This document shows positions 7,547 through 14,602 of a stretch of 15,884 nucleotides of DNA, one piece after another. Numbering within the stretch: the first letter of the stretch is position 1; the number at the start of each line of letters is the position of its first letter. The stretch comes from GWC2-56-14 sp043731355 (GTDB lineage Bacteria > Nitrospirota > UBA9217), in contig JAYTJE010000115.1 in the NCBI GenBank assembly GCA_043731355.1, forward strand, positions 1-15,884, given 5' to 3'. Position numbers and translations under genes: made by a program. Below the pieces are notes generated by a model that saw only the letters and a list, made by a program, of their open reading frames with translations, made no database searches and was not told the DNA's origin.

Positions 7547-8719
7547 TCGGGAAACCACCTCTCCCTGATGAAACCTGGTGGAAAGCAAAGCTCCGGGAGC
7601 GATCGTTGAAGCGTCCTTCAGTATCCTGCCGGAGGGAAGCTCCTTCGTAATGCTGTATCCCCGGGAGAGAATACTGAGCGGGTTCAAATGATCGAGCGCT
7701 GACGTGAGCGACAGAAGCCGCGCTCGGTCCCTCCGGAGATATTGGTTCAGTCCGGGAGCAAGCCTGTTGGTCAGTTCGTCAATGCGCTGCGTGTACTGCT
7801 CGAGCATCCGTCGCGGGTCCCGGAGCACCCGCAGACACTCGCGAAGCGAGGAACGGCGAAGTTCGAGCCGTTGCCGCATGGCCCGCATGAGCCCGGTTTC
7901 GAGCGACCCGACCAGCTCGCGGAACCGGTGTTCGCTCTCCACCACCATCTCGGCCGCGGCCGAAGGCGTTGGAGCGCGCAGGTCCGAGACGAAATCCGAT
8001 ATCGTATAGTCAGTTTCGTGGCCCACTGCGGAGATAACCGGGATCGCTGAAGCATGGATCGCGCGCGCCACCGATTCTTCATTAAAAGCCCAGAGGTCCT
8101 CCAGGGAACCGCCGCCGCGTCCTGCGATCACCACATCGACGCTGCCTTCCCGGTTGAAGTGCCTGAGTGCTTCCACGATTGAAGGAGCGGCGTCCGGCCC
8201 CTGCACCGGAACGGGATAAATGATAATATGCATCCTCGGATGGCGGCGCTTGATGACCCGCAGCATGTCGCGGATCGCGGCGCCCGTCGGCGAGGTGATG
8301 ATGCCAATGCGCCGCGGCAGGAGCGGAAGTCCCCTTTTGCGCTCCAGATCGAACAGCCCTTCCTTCTCAAGCTTTGCTTTAAGCTGTTCAAAGGCAAGTT
8401 GGAGCGCGCCGATCCCCTTCGGTTCGATGTATTCGAGAATAAGCTGATATTCTCCGCGAGGCTCATACACTCCCACCCTTCCGCGGCAGACCACCTGAAT
8501 GCCGTGCTGAAGCGTGAATTTGAGAAAGCGCTGCGACGAACGGAACAAGACCGCACGGACCTGGCTTTGCTGGTCCTTTAAGGTGAAATAGGAGTGTCCC
8601 GACTGGGGGATGCTGAGGTTCGAGATCTCTCCCTCGACCCACACATCAGGAAAGGAGCCTTCCAGAAGGTCCTTGATCTGCGCGGTAAGCTGCGTGACGG
8701 TGATGATGTGAGATTTCAT
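7529..8719 (-). CDS. xseA: Exodeoxyribonuclease VII large subunit
   Basis: Catalytic subunit of ExoVII, which degrades single-stranded DNA from both ends in mismatch repair and recombination. It is 396 residues, somewhat shorter than E. coli XseA (456). The N-terminal OB fold shows VWVEGEISN (27-34) and GHSYFTLKD (41-49). The catalytic domain shows RIGIITSPTGAAIRD (137-151), the GRGGGSLEDLWAFN block (200-213) and AVGHETDYTISDFVSDLRAPTPS in pieces (AVGHETDYTI 231-240, SDLRAPTPSAAAEM 245-258). A helical C-terminal region follows, ending with a conserved SRGYSI segment. The ATG is placed by homology of the first residues, but no Shine-Dalgarno site precedes it: a 7-bp repeat array ends at the base before the start codon. 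The gene follows ymdB by 60 bp. Its partner xseB is 3.7 kb downstream. Confidence 0.95.
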   Translation of the reverse strand: MKSHIITVTQLTAQIKDLLEGSFPDVWVEGEISNLSIPQSGHSYFTLKDQQSQVRAVLFRSSQRFLKFTLQHGIQVVCRGRVGVYEPRGEYQLILEYIEPKGIGALQLAFEQLKAKLEKEGLFDLERKRGLPLLPRRIGIITSPTGAAIRDMLRVIKRRHPRMHIIIYPVPVQGPDAAPSIVEALRHFNREGSVDVVIAGRGGGSLEDLWAFNEESVARAIHASAIPVISAVGHETDYTISDFVSDLRAPTPSAAAEMVVESEHRFRELVGSLETGLMRAMRQRLELRRSSLRECLRVLRDPRRMLEQYTQRIDELTNRLAPGLNQYLRRDRARLLSLTSALDHLNPLSILSRGYSITKELPSGRILKDASTIAPGALLSTRFHQGEVVSRVEKIT

Positions 8720-8747
8720 ATTTCGGATTGCGGATTTCGGATTGCGG
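8720..8747. repeat. Heptanucleotide tandem array, family A (4 units), touching the xseA start codon
   Basis: On the plus strand: ATTTCGG, ATTGCGG, ATTTCGG, ATTGCGG, then a partial ATTT. In the transcript sense this is CCGAAAT/CCGCAAT, ending at the base directly before the xseA ATG. It takes the place where a ribosome-binding site would be expected. Confidence 0.88.
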
Positions 8748-8779
8748 ATTTACTGCCCACATCTTTACAGCGCAATCCG
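8724..8779 (-). promoter_or_regulatory. Inverted repeat in the xseA leader (possible start-site hairpin)
   Basis: In the minus-strand RNA CGGAUUGCG (8779-8771), beginning one base after the ymdB stop codon, is exactly complementary to CGCAAUCCG at 8746-8738 and again at 8732-8724. Two alternative 9-bp stems are possible, the second ending about 4 nt before the xseA AUG. A regulatory role is inference. Confidence 0.4.
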
Positions 8780-9559
8780 TTATGACTTAATATGGATCCG
8801 TTCGATACTGTTCGCCTTCCCGGTCGTTTCATCGATAGAAATCAGAACCGCGTTCAAATGTACCGGACCCTTGGGTATCTCGAACCGGTGCGGCGTCTGG
8901 TATAAAAAACGCGCGATGGCCTGTTCTTTTCGCACTCCGATGACCGAGTCGGTCGGTCCGGTCATTCCCACATCGGTAATGAAGGCCGTTCCACCTGGCA
9001 GGATACGCTCGTCCGCGGTCTGAACATGGGTATGGGTGCCGACGAGAGCGCTGGCCTTGCCATCGATATGCCAGGCGAGAGCGATCTTTTCTGATGTGGC
9101 CTCGGCATGGAAATCGATGAACACGATTGGGGTTTCTTTTTTCAACCGCTCTATCTCACGTTCAGCGACCCGGAAGGGATCGTCCAGGTTCGACATAAAA
9201 ACTCGCCCTTCAAGGTTCAGGACCGCAGCCTTGCCCGCTCCGGGCGTGGAAACCACCACACTCCCCACCCCGGGACTGCCTGCGGGATAGTTGGCGGGCC
9301 TGAGGAGACGGTCCTGTTTGTCAAGATAGGACAGAATCTCTTTTTTATCCCAGACATGATTGCCCGAGGTAAGCACATCTATCCCCATAAAGAACAGCTC
9401 ATCAGCGATCTCCGCGGTAATGCCGAATCCGCCGGCGGAATTTTCGCCGTTGGCAACGACCAAATCAGGACGATGCGCGTCCATGAGCCCGCGGAGCTGG
9501 GCCCGCACCATTTTCCGGCCCGGCTCGCCGATGATATCGCCGATGAAAAGGACCTTCAC
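8780..9559 (-). CDS. ymdB: YmdB-family metallophosphoesterase (TIGR00282 type)
   Basis: 259 residues, the family length. Metal-binding motifs are in order: FIGDIIGEPG (D8), NGENSAGG (E39, N40), TSGNHVWDKKE (N67, H68), DFHAEATSEK (H151) and GTHTHVQTADE (H176, H178). The Bacillus subtilis homologue hydrolyses 2',3'-cyclic nucleotides and affects RNA levels, motility and biofilm choice; the related Deinococcus protein is similar. This is unrelated to the E. coli macrodomain protein also called YmdB. The start is GTG with GGAGG 4 nt upstream. It sits directly after rny, the same rny-ymdB linkage known from Firmicutes, which supports a joint role in RNA turnover. A heptanucleotide array lies between the two genes. 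Confidence 0.93.
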   Translation of the reverse strand: MKVLFIGDIIGEPGRKMVRAQLRGLMDAHRPDLVVANGENSAGGFGITAEIADELFFMGIDVLTSGNHVWDKKEILSYLDKQDRLLRPANYPAGSPGVGSVVVSTPGAGKAAVLNLEGRVFMSNLDDPFRVAEREIERLKKETPIVFIDFHAEATSEKIALAWHIDGKASALVGTHTHVQTADERILPGGTAFITDVGMTGPTDSVIGVRKEQAIARFLYQTPHRFEIPKGPVHLNAVLISIDETTGKANSIERIHIKS

Positions 9560-9601
9560 TAAACCTCCAGAAGCAAGTAGTCAGTAGGGGTTGAATCTCC
9601 C

Positions 9602-9650
9602 CTGTTTACTGTTTACTGTCTACTGTTTACTGTCTACTGTCTACTGTCTC
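9602..9650. repeat. Heptanucleotide tandem array, family B (7 units)
   Basis: Plus-strand units: CTGTTTA, CTGTTTA, CTGTCTA, CTGTTTA, CTGTCTA, CTGTCTA, CTGTCTC, without interruption. It begins one base after the rny stop codon. In the transcript sense (TAGACAG/TAAACAG) nearly every unit carries a TAG or TAA, so all frames are closed. Related fragments (AGTAGTCAGTAGG) occur at about 9576-9588. Confidence 0.9.
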
Positions 9651-9651
9651 A

Positions 9652-11211
9652 TTACTTCGCGTACTCCACATACCTGCTCTCGCGGACCACGGTCACTTTG
9701 ATCTGGCCGGGATAGGACATCTCGGTCTCGATCTTCTTGGCAATGTCGCGTGAAAGCTGAGCCGAATGAGCGTCCGAGAGATCTTCGGGCTTCACGATGA
9801 TGCGGATCTCGCGGCCGGCCTGGATGGCGTAGGATTTTTCCACGCCCTTGAAGGAATTGGCCGCTGTTTCGAGCTGCTCAAGCCGTTTGAGGTAGCTTTC
9901 AAGGGTCTCACGCCGGACGCCGGGTCTTCCCGCCGACAATGCGTCCGCCGCCGCCACGAGCACGGACTCGACGCAGTTCGGTTCGCCGTCGCCGTGGTGC
10001 GTCATGATGGCATTGATGACCTTGGGGTTCTCGCCGTACTTCTTGGCCAGGTCTCCGCCGATCTGCGGGTGGGTGCCTTCGACCTCATGGTCGATCGCCT
10101 TCCCGAGGTCATGGAGCAGACCTGCGCGCCGCGCCAGCTTCTGGTCCACGCCGCACTCAGCCGCCATGATGCCGGCAAAGTAGGCGACTTCGCGCGAATG
10201 CATGAGCACGTTCTGGCCGTAGCTCGTCCGGAACCTGAGCCTCCCCAGGAGCTTGATGATCTCGGGGTGGATATTGTGGAGCCCCAGGTCGAAGGCCGCC
10301 TTCTCGCCCTCGTCCTTCATGGTGATATCCAGGTCCTTCTTGACCTTTTCCGCGATCTCCTCGATGCGCGCCGGGTGAATGCGGCCGTCCAGGATCAGCC
10401 GTTCGATGGTAAGCTTCGCAATTTCTCTGCGGAGCGGGTCATAGCAGGAAAGGATGACCGCCTCGGGCGTATCGTCGATGATAAGATCGATGCCGGTGGC
10501 CGCTTCGAGCGCACGGATGTTCCGTCCTTCGCGTCCGATGATCCGGCCTTTCATTTCGTCGTTGGGGAGATTCACCACCGAGACGGTGGCCTCCGCCACA
10601 TAGTCGCTGGCGTACCGCTGGATGGCCAGGCTGATGATGTTCTTGGATTTTTTGTCGGCCTCGTCCTTGGCTTCGTCCTCGATGCGTTTGATGCTCTTGG
10701 CCGCCTCGTACTTTGCCTCGTCCTCCATGGTCTGCATGAGCTGGCGCTTCGCTTCTTCACCGGTCATGCCCGCGATCTTTTCAAGCAGCTCGCGCTGTTC
10801 CCGGAGCCCCTTGTCAAAACGCTCTTCCTTTTCGATAGCGGCCTTTTCCCGCGCCACAAGCTCGCGTTCGCGGCGGATTGCCTCTGCCTCCCGTTTGTCC
10901 ACCACGTCGATCTTTTTTTCAAGGTGCTCTTCCTTCTGGGTCAGCCGCCGTTCCTGGTTCTGAAGTTCCTGCCGTTTGTCGCGGTTCTCCTTTTCGAAAT
11001 CGGCGCGCGCCTGATACAGTTTGTCCTTGACCTCCAGCACGGCTTCCTTGCGCTTGGTCTCGGCCTCGCGCTCCGCGTTCGCGATAATGCGGGACGATTC
11101 GGATTCCGCATCCTTGATCTTTCCTGCCGCGGATTTTCCTTTGATCATCAGGCCGAGGCCGAAGCCCGCGGCAAGTCCCGCGATCAATATGGCAATATAA
11201 TACTCTATCAT
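9652..11211 (-). CDS. rny: Ribonuclease Y
   Basis: Membrane-anchored endoribonuclease that starts mRNA decay. 519 residues, almost the same as B. subtilis RNase Y (520). Residues 4-23 are one hydrophobic anchor (IAILIAGLAAGFGLGL). About 30-195 is a long charged coiled coil rich in Glu, Lys and Arg. The KH domain carries GRIIGREGRN (222-231). The HD domain carries MHSREVAYFAG (H338), LLHDLGKAIDHE (H367, D368), GTHPQIGGD (H381), MTHHGDGE (H405, H406) and AADALSAGRPG (D423), so the catalytic set is complete. The ATG overlaps the rarA stop as ATGA, and GGAGGA lies about 6 nt upstream, implying coupled translation from rarA. ymdB follows. Other components of its degradosome-like complex are not in this window. 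Confidence 0.97.
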   Translation of the reverse strand: MIEYYIAILIAGLAAGFGLGLMIKGKSAAGKIKDAESESSRIIANAEREAETKRKEAVLEVKDKLYQARADFEKENRDKRQELQNQERRLTQKEEHLEKKIDVVDKREAEAIRRERELVAREKAAIEKEERFDKGLREQRELLEKIAGMTGEEAKRQLMQTMEDEAKYEAAKSIKRIEDEAKDEADKKSKNIISLAIQRYASDYVAEATVSVVNLPNDEMKGRIIGREGRNIRALEAATGIDLIIDDTPEAVILSCYDPLRREIAKLTIERLILDGRIHPARIEEIAEKVKKDLDITMKDEGEKAAFDLGLHNIHPEIIKLLGRLRFRTSYGQNVLMHSREVAYFAGIMAAECGVDQKLARRAGLLHDLGKAIDHEVEGTHPQIGGDLAKKYGENPKVINAIMTHHGDGEPNCVESVLVAAADALSAGRPGVRRETLESYLKRLEQLETAANSFKGVEKSYAIQAGREIRIIVKPEDLSDAHSAQLSRDIAKKIETEMSYPGQIKVTVVRESRYVEYAK

Positions 11212-12548
11212 GCTCGTTCCTCCTGGTGTCTCTTCTTCAGCCCGGCAAGGCGTTCCTTGATCCGTTTCTCTTCGCCTTGCTCGGTGGGCTGGTAATATTC
11301 CCGCTTCCGCGGGAGGTAATCCTGGGCCACGTAGTGGCCAGGGTGATCATGCGGATACTGGTAACCTTTGCCCCTGCCGAGCCGTGCCGCGCCCCGGTAG
11401 TGAGCGTCCTTCAGGTGGTCCGGCACCGGCAGCAGGACGTTGTTCTCGATGTCTTGCATCGCCCGGTTGATGGCAAGGTAGGAGGCATTGCTCTTGGGCG
11501 CAGCGGCAACATAGACCGCGGCCTGGGCCAGCGGCAGCCGTCCCTCGGGCATGCCGATCCGCTCCAGCGCCTGGCAGGCGGAGGTGGCCACAAAGAGCGC
11601 CCGCGGGTCGGCGTTCCCCACGTCTTCGCTTGCGGCGATCATGATCCTGCGCGCAATGAACAGCGGGTCCTCGCCGGCGTGGAGCATTTTGGCCATCCAG
11701 TAGAGCGTTGCGTCCGGATCGCTCCCGCGCATGCTTTTAATGAAGGCAGAGATGGTATCGTAGTGCTCGTCCTCGTCATAGGCGAGCGCTTTTTGCTGGA
11801 TGGATTCCTCGGCAGTCTGGAGATCGTACAGCACCGTCCCGTCCGGGCCCGGCGCGGTGGACAGCACACCCAATTCGAGCGCGTTGAGCGCACGGCGGGC
11901 GTCGCCGTTCGCCCGGGCAACGAGCTGGTCCAGAGCTTCAGGCGTCAGGTTCACGGACAGGTTCCCCAGTCCCCGCTCCGCATCGCCAAGAGCTCGCATG
12001 ATGATGGACTGAATGTCCTTGTGCTGCAGGGGCTTGAACTCGAAGATCTGGGAACGGGAGGAAAGCGCCGGGATGATCGCAAAAAAAGGATTTGCCGTTG
12101 ACGCGCCGATGAGCGTGATAACTCCCCGCTCCACATCGGGCAGCAGCGCGTCCTGCTGGACGCGCGTGAACCGGTGGATCTCGTCGATAAAGAGGACCGT
12201 ACGGGCGCTGCTCTGGCCGTGCTCAAGCGAGGCTTCCTGCGTCACTCGCCGGATATCAGCGACACCCGCGGTAACGGCATTGAGAGACACGAAGCGGGCG
12301 TGGCCCCGCGCAGCGATCAGATGAGCGAGCGCGGTCTTGCCGGTCCCGGGAGGGCCATAGAGGATGAGCGACATGAAACGGCCGGCCTCGATGGCGCGGC
12401 GCAACAGTTTGCCCGGGCCGAGAATATGGTCCTGCCCCACGTACTCGGAAAGGTCGCGGGGGCGCATTCTCCAGGCAAGCGGCGCCTTTGCTTGCTCGAG
12501 CTCAGCCGTTAACGGCTTTTTATTTTTTGTGAGGTTTTTGAGGCCCAC
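11208..12548 (-). CDS. rarA: RarA/MgsA-type replication-associated recombination ATPase
   Basis: Cytoplasmic AAA+ protein of the clamp-loader/RuvB-like group, acting at stalled replication forks. 446 residues, normal length. The N-terminal RMRPRDLSEYVGQDHILG (27-44) is the family entry motif. Walker A GPPGTGKT is at 65-72, Walker B FIDEIHRF at 120-127, sensor-1 region IGASTANP at 147-154, followed by a sensor-2 GDARRALNALE motif. The C-terminal part holds SMRGSDPDATLYWMAKML, ASEDVGNADPRAL and the family-specific PDHLKDAHYRGA. The longest frame uses a GTG start; the leader lacks a clear Shine-Dalgarno site, so initiation slightly downstream is possible, but the ATG at codon 28 would cut the conserved entry motif. 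It heads rarA-rny, with a 4-bp overlap. Confidence 0.94.
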   Translation of the reverse strand: MGLKNLTKNKKPLTAELEQAKAPLAWRMRPRDLSEYVGQDHILGPGKLLRRAIEAGRFMSLILYGPPGTGKTALAHLIAARGHARFVSLNAVTAGVADIRRVTQEASLEHGQSSARTVLFIDEIHRFTRVQQDALLPDVERGVITLIGASTANPFFAIIPALSSRSQIFEFKPLQHKDIQSIIMRALGDAERGLGNLSVNLTPEALDQLVARANGDARRALNALELGVLSTAPGPDGTVLYDLQTAEESIQQKALAYDEDEHYDTISAFIKSMRGSDPDATLYWMAKMLHAGEDPLFIARRIMIAASEDVGNADPRALFVATSACQALERIGMPEGRLPLAQAAVYVAAAPKSNASYLAINRAMQDIENNVLLPVPDHLKDAHYRGAARLGRGKGYQYPHDHPGHYVAQDYLPRKREYYQPTEQGEEKRIKERLAGLKKRHQEERA

Positions 12549-12969
12549 CGTGTTGTTTCAGGAGGGCTTGCGCGGGCAAGCGATAGCGGCGGAGACCAGA
12601 CCGTGCCAGATCAGGATCGTACGGAATGTGGAATATCAGCAGGCAAAGGAGAGGGTACCTGTTCATTCCGTCGAGAAGCAACCCTCTGCTGGCTATCCAC
12701 TGTTTCGCATCCAGAAGAGTTGTCGCTCATGACAGCCTTTGCATAACTATAGGTAAAAATAAGAAATCCCACGTTTCGCAATATCGTTTCCTTGAACTGA
12801 CGCTATGATCTGGTGCAGTGCTCAATGTCATCGCGGTTTCAACATACCGGTTTTAATCCGATATCCTGCATACCGCTTTATCCGCTGATACAGTACTATC
12901 ACAAGCGCCGGAGCCTTCCTTACTTACCGGTCCTTTCAAGCGCTGTTAAACACGAAAGAAAAACTTTTT
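12549..12969. other. Gene-free interval between 6S RNA and rarA
   Basis: About 420 bp with no convincing coding region, tRNA or terminator. It is lower in GC than its neighbours. A minus-strand TATAGT (12751-12746) resembles a -10 box with no matching -35. An imperfect direct repeat CATACCG...TCCG occurs at 12843-12860 and 12869-12884. In E. coli the gene fau (ygfA) follows ssrS; nothing like it is seen here. It could be the long leader of rarA. Confidence 0.5.
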
Positions 12970-13160
12970 AAAACCCCCGCTTTTGCCGTGCAGATTAACT
13001 TGATCCTGGTCGTAACCAGGTGGGCGCCCTATCGGTCCGATCAGGCTTCCCAGTCTTGTCTGGGCATGCACACACGCTCCGAGGTAAGCTCCCGTTTTAA
13101 TATTTTCACGAGGAACAAGTTTACCCATCACGCGCAAAGCAGGGGATTACTTTATAGTGC
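12970..13160 (-). ncRNA. ssrS: 6S RNA
   Basis: The transcript of about 191 nt folds as expected for 6S RNA, the promoter mimic that binds sigma-70 RNA polymerase holoenzyme. The ends pair: CCCCTGCTTTGCGCGTG (13145-13129) against CACGGCAAAAGCGGGGG (12990-12974), followed by TTTT that may serve as terminator. AACTTG and CAAGTT continue the stem into the central bubble. The 3' side of the bubble holds a CCTGGT/ACCAGG hairpin (13020-13005). The apical part GCATGCCCAG...CTGGGAAGCCT (hairpin 13064-13049) closely matches the E. coli segment GCATGCTCGG...CCGAGAAGCCT. It has its own promoter just upstream and lies immediately after zapA, the conserved zapA-ssrS arrangement. Ends are estimated from promoter and stem; exact termini need mapping. 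Short open frames inside it are chance. Confidence 0.92.
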
Positions 13161-13167
13161 TGTCATG

Positions 13168-13196
13168 TATATACCAGAATAGAAAAAAAATGGCAA
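13168..13196 (-). promoter_or_regulatory. Promoter of the 6S RNA gene
   Basis: On the minus strand TTGCCA (13196-13191), a 17-bp T-rich spacer, and TATATA (13173-13168), followed by CATGACA. The predicted start, about 13160, matches the 5' end required by the closing stem of the 6S RNA. Confidence 0.8.
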
Positions 13197-13275
13197 GAAT
13201 AAAATAAAATGAGGTTTTAGCGCGGACAAGAGAATATCGTTTTTTTGCAGTAGGTTAGGCGCTGTAAGTGATAGG

Positions 13276-13297
13276 ATTACCCCGAAATTACCCCGAA
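13276..13297. repeat. 11-bp direct duplication downstream of zapA
   Basis: ATTACCCCGAA occurs twice, back to back (13276-13286 and 13287-13297), and the next bases ATT begin a third copy. It lies about 10 bp past the zapA stop codon, between zapA and the 6S promoter. Unlike the other arrays the unit is 11 bp, so it may be a simple duplication. Confidence 0.75.
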
Positions 13298-13306
13298 ATT
13301 GGACGG

Positions 13307-13600
13307 TTATGTGGCGTCTTTTTCCTTCCCGGTAATTTCCAGCAATCTTGTGGTCGCATGTTCAGCTGATTCTTCGAGGGTTCGGTACCGCCGCCGCAGG
13401 CTAAACAGCTCATCCGAGATGGTAAGGGCGGCCAGAATAGCGACGCGATGAGCATCCGCCGTGCCGGTCCCCTTTTGGACCTCTCTCATTTTCGCATCGC
13501 AAAAGGCGGCCAGCTCCCGGATATAGGCATGGTCCTCCATCCCTTTGATGCTGTAGAGCTGACCGAGTATTTCCACCTGTACGCTTTGCATGGTATTCAC
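13307..13600 (-). CDS. zapA: Cell division protein ZapA
   Basis: ZapA binds FtsZ and bundles protofilaments at the division ring. 97 residues, the family size. The N-terminal head carries VQVEILGQLYSIKG, followed by YIRELAAFCDAKMREV, then HRVAILAALTISDELFSL, and a C-terminal coiled-coil helix (RRRYRTLEESAEHATTRL) for dimerisation. The longest start is GTG at 13600, 11 bp after the ftsY stop, with only AAGAG as a weak ribosome site; an ATG three codons on (13591) is a real alternative. Tight spacing suggests cotranscription with ftsY. The 6S RNA gene follows, as in many proteobacteria. Confidence 0.93.
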   Translation of the reverse strand: MNTMQSVQVEILGQLYSIKGMEDHAYIRELAAFCDAKMREVQKGTGTADAHRVAILAALTISDELFSLRRRYRTLEESAEHATTRLLEITGKEKDAT

Positions 13601-13611
13601 GCTTTTTGCTC

Positions 13612-14517
13612 TTACAACAGCGCGTCCACAAATTCCCTTGGTTCGAACTCACGCAAATCTTCAATGGCTTCGCCGATGCCCACGAACTTCACCGGAATCC
13701 CCAGTTCCTTGTTGATGGCAAAAACAATGCCGCCCTTCGACGTCCCATCGAGCTTCGTGAGCACGATGCCGGTTACGCCGATCGCTTCATGGAACATCCG
13801 TGCCTGGACCAGGGCGTTCTGGCCCGTATTGCCGTCCAGGACCAGCAGCGTCTCATGGGGCGCACCCGGCAGTTCGCGCGATACGATGCGCTTCACTTTT
13901 TTGAGCTCTTCCATAAGATTAGATTTCGTATGCAGCCTGCCGGCCGTGTCCACGATAAGCACGTCCACAGACCGGGCCTTGGCGGCTGCAACGGCATCAA
14001 ACACAACCGCGCTCGGATCGGCCCCTTCCTGATGTTTGATCACCGGTATGCCTGCCCGTTCCCCCCAGATGGAAAGCTGCTCGGACGCCGCGGCCCGGAA
14101 GGTATCTCCCGCCGCCAGCATTACCTGTTTGCCCTGCGCTTGCAGCAGGCGCGCCAGCTTGCCGATGGTGGTGGTCTTGCCCGTGCCGTTCACGCCGATC
14201 ACCAGGACCACCGACGGTGAAGCGGCAACCAGGAACTTCGACGAAGTCGATGACAGGAGCTCAAAAAGAATGCGCTTGAGGCGCTCTCGCACCTGGTCAG
14301 GCGTTGAAAGTTCCTGGCGTTTAAACCGCTCCGTCAGGTCCTTTAACACAAAGGAGGAGGTCTCAGCACCCACGTCCGACGCGATCAGCGCTTCTTCCAG
14401 TCCTTCCAGAAACTCCTCGTCGATCTTCTGGCCGAGGATAAGTGTGCCGAGCTTATCGGCAATATTTTTTCTGGTCTTTGCCAGCCCCTCGCTCAGACTT
14501 TTAAATACACCCAGCAT
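13612..14517 (-). CDS. ftsY: Signal recognition particle receptor FtsY
   Basis: SRP receptor GTPase, which docks ribosome-SRP complexes at the inner membrane. With the ATG at 14517 it is 301 residues: a short NG form without the acidic A domain of E. coli. The N domain is 1-95 (MLGVFKSLSEGLAKTRKN, EEALIASDVG). The G domain has GVNGTGKTT (108-116), DTFRAAASEQL (138-148), DTAGRLHTKSNLMEEL (190-205), TKLDGTSKGG (254-263) and the C-terminal GIGEAIEDLREFEP. The frame stays open 134 codons further upstream, but that stretch overlaps yhaM and translates a 7-bp repeat array, so I reject it. Initiation relies on a weak GGGG 5 nt before the ATG. zapA follows 11 bp later. Confidence 0.95.
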   Translation of the reverse strand: MLGVFKSLSEGLAKTRKNIADKLGTLILGQKIDEEFLEGLEEALIASDVGAETSSFVLKDLTERFKRQELSTPDQVRERLKRILFELLSSTSSKFLVAASPSVVLVIGVNGTGKTTTIGKLARLLQAQGKQVMLAAGDTFRAAASEQLSIWGERAGIPVIKHQEGADPSAVVFDAVAAAKARSVDVLIVDTAGRLHTKSNLMEELKKVKRIVSRELPGAPHETLLVLDGNTGQNALVQARMFHEAIGVTGIVLTKLDGTSKGGIVFAINKELGIPVKFVGIGEAIEDLREFEPREFVDALL

Positions 14518-14533
14518 AATGACCCCAATCGTT

Positions 14534-14596
14534 TTGAATCTTGAGTCTTGAATCTTGAATTTTGAGTCTTGAATTTTGAGTCTTGAATTTTGAATC
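14534..14596. repeat. Heptanucleotide tandem array, family C (9 units)
   Basis: Nine uninterrupted plus-strand units of TTGARTY: TTGAATC, TTGAGTC, TTGAATC, TTGAATT, TTGAGTC, TTGAATT, TTGAGTC, TTGAATT, TTGAATC, with variation only at the fifth and seventh positions. It fills most of the gap between the yhaM stop (14603) and the ftsY start (14517). Confidence 0.92.
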
Positions 14597-14602
14597 CGTG
14601 AT

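Noticed and set aside
9766..11295. 509-codon open frame on the plus strand opposite rny
   Set aside because: It mirrors the complete RNase Y gene with its KH and HD motifs; long antisense frames are common opposite GC-rich coding sequence, and the product has no recognisable motif.
11226..12101. 291-codon plus-strand frame opposite rarA
   Set aside because: Antisense shadow of a gene with all AAA+ motifs in order.
12611..12730. 39-codon minus-strand frame (MSDNSSGCETVDSQQ...) with AAAGG upstream
   Set aside because: A plausible ribosome site but no recognisable family, low-information composition and no clear promoter; not enough to call a gene.
12946..13182. Two short open frames (63-64 codons) on either strand between zapA and rarA
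   Set aside because: Both lie within the 6S RNA gene, whose structure explains the sequence.
14534..14596. Tandem array considered as CRISPR or phage attachment site
   Set aside because: Units are 7 bp with no spacers, and no cas, integrase or tRNA genes are nearby.
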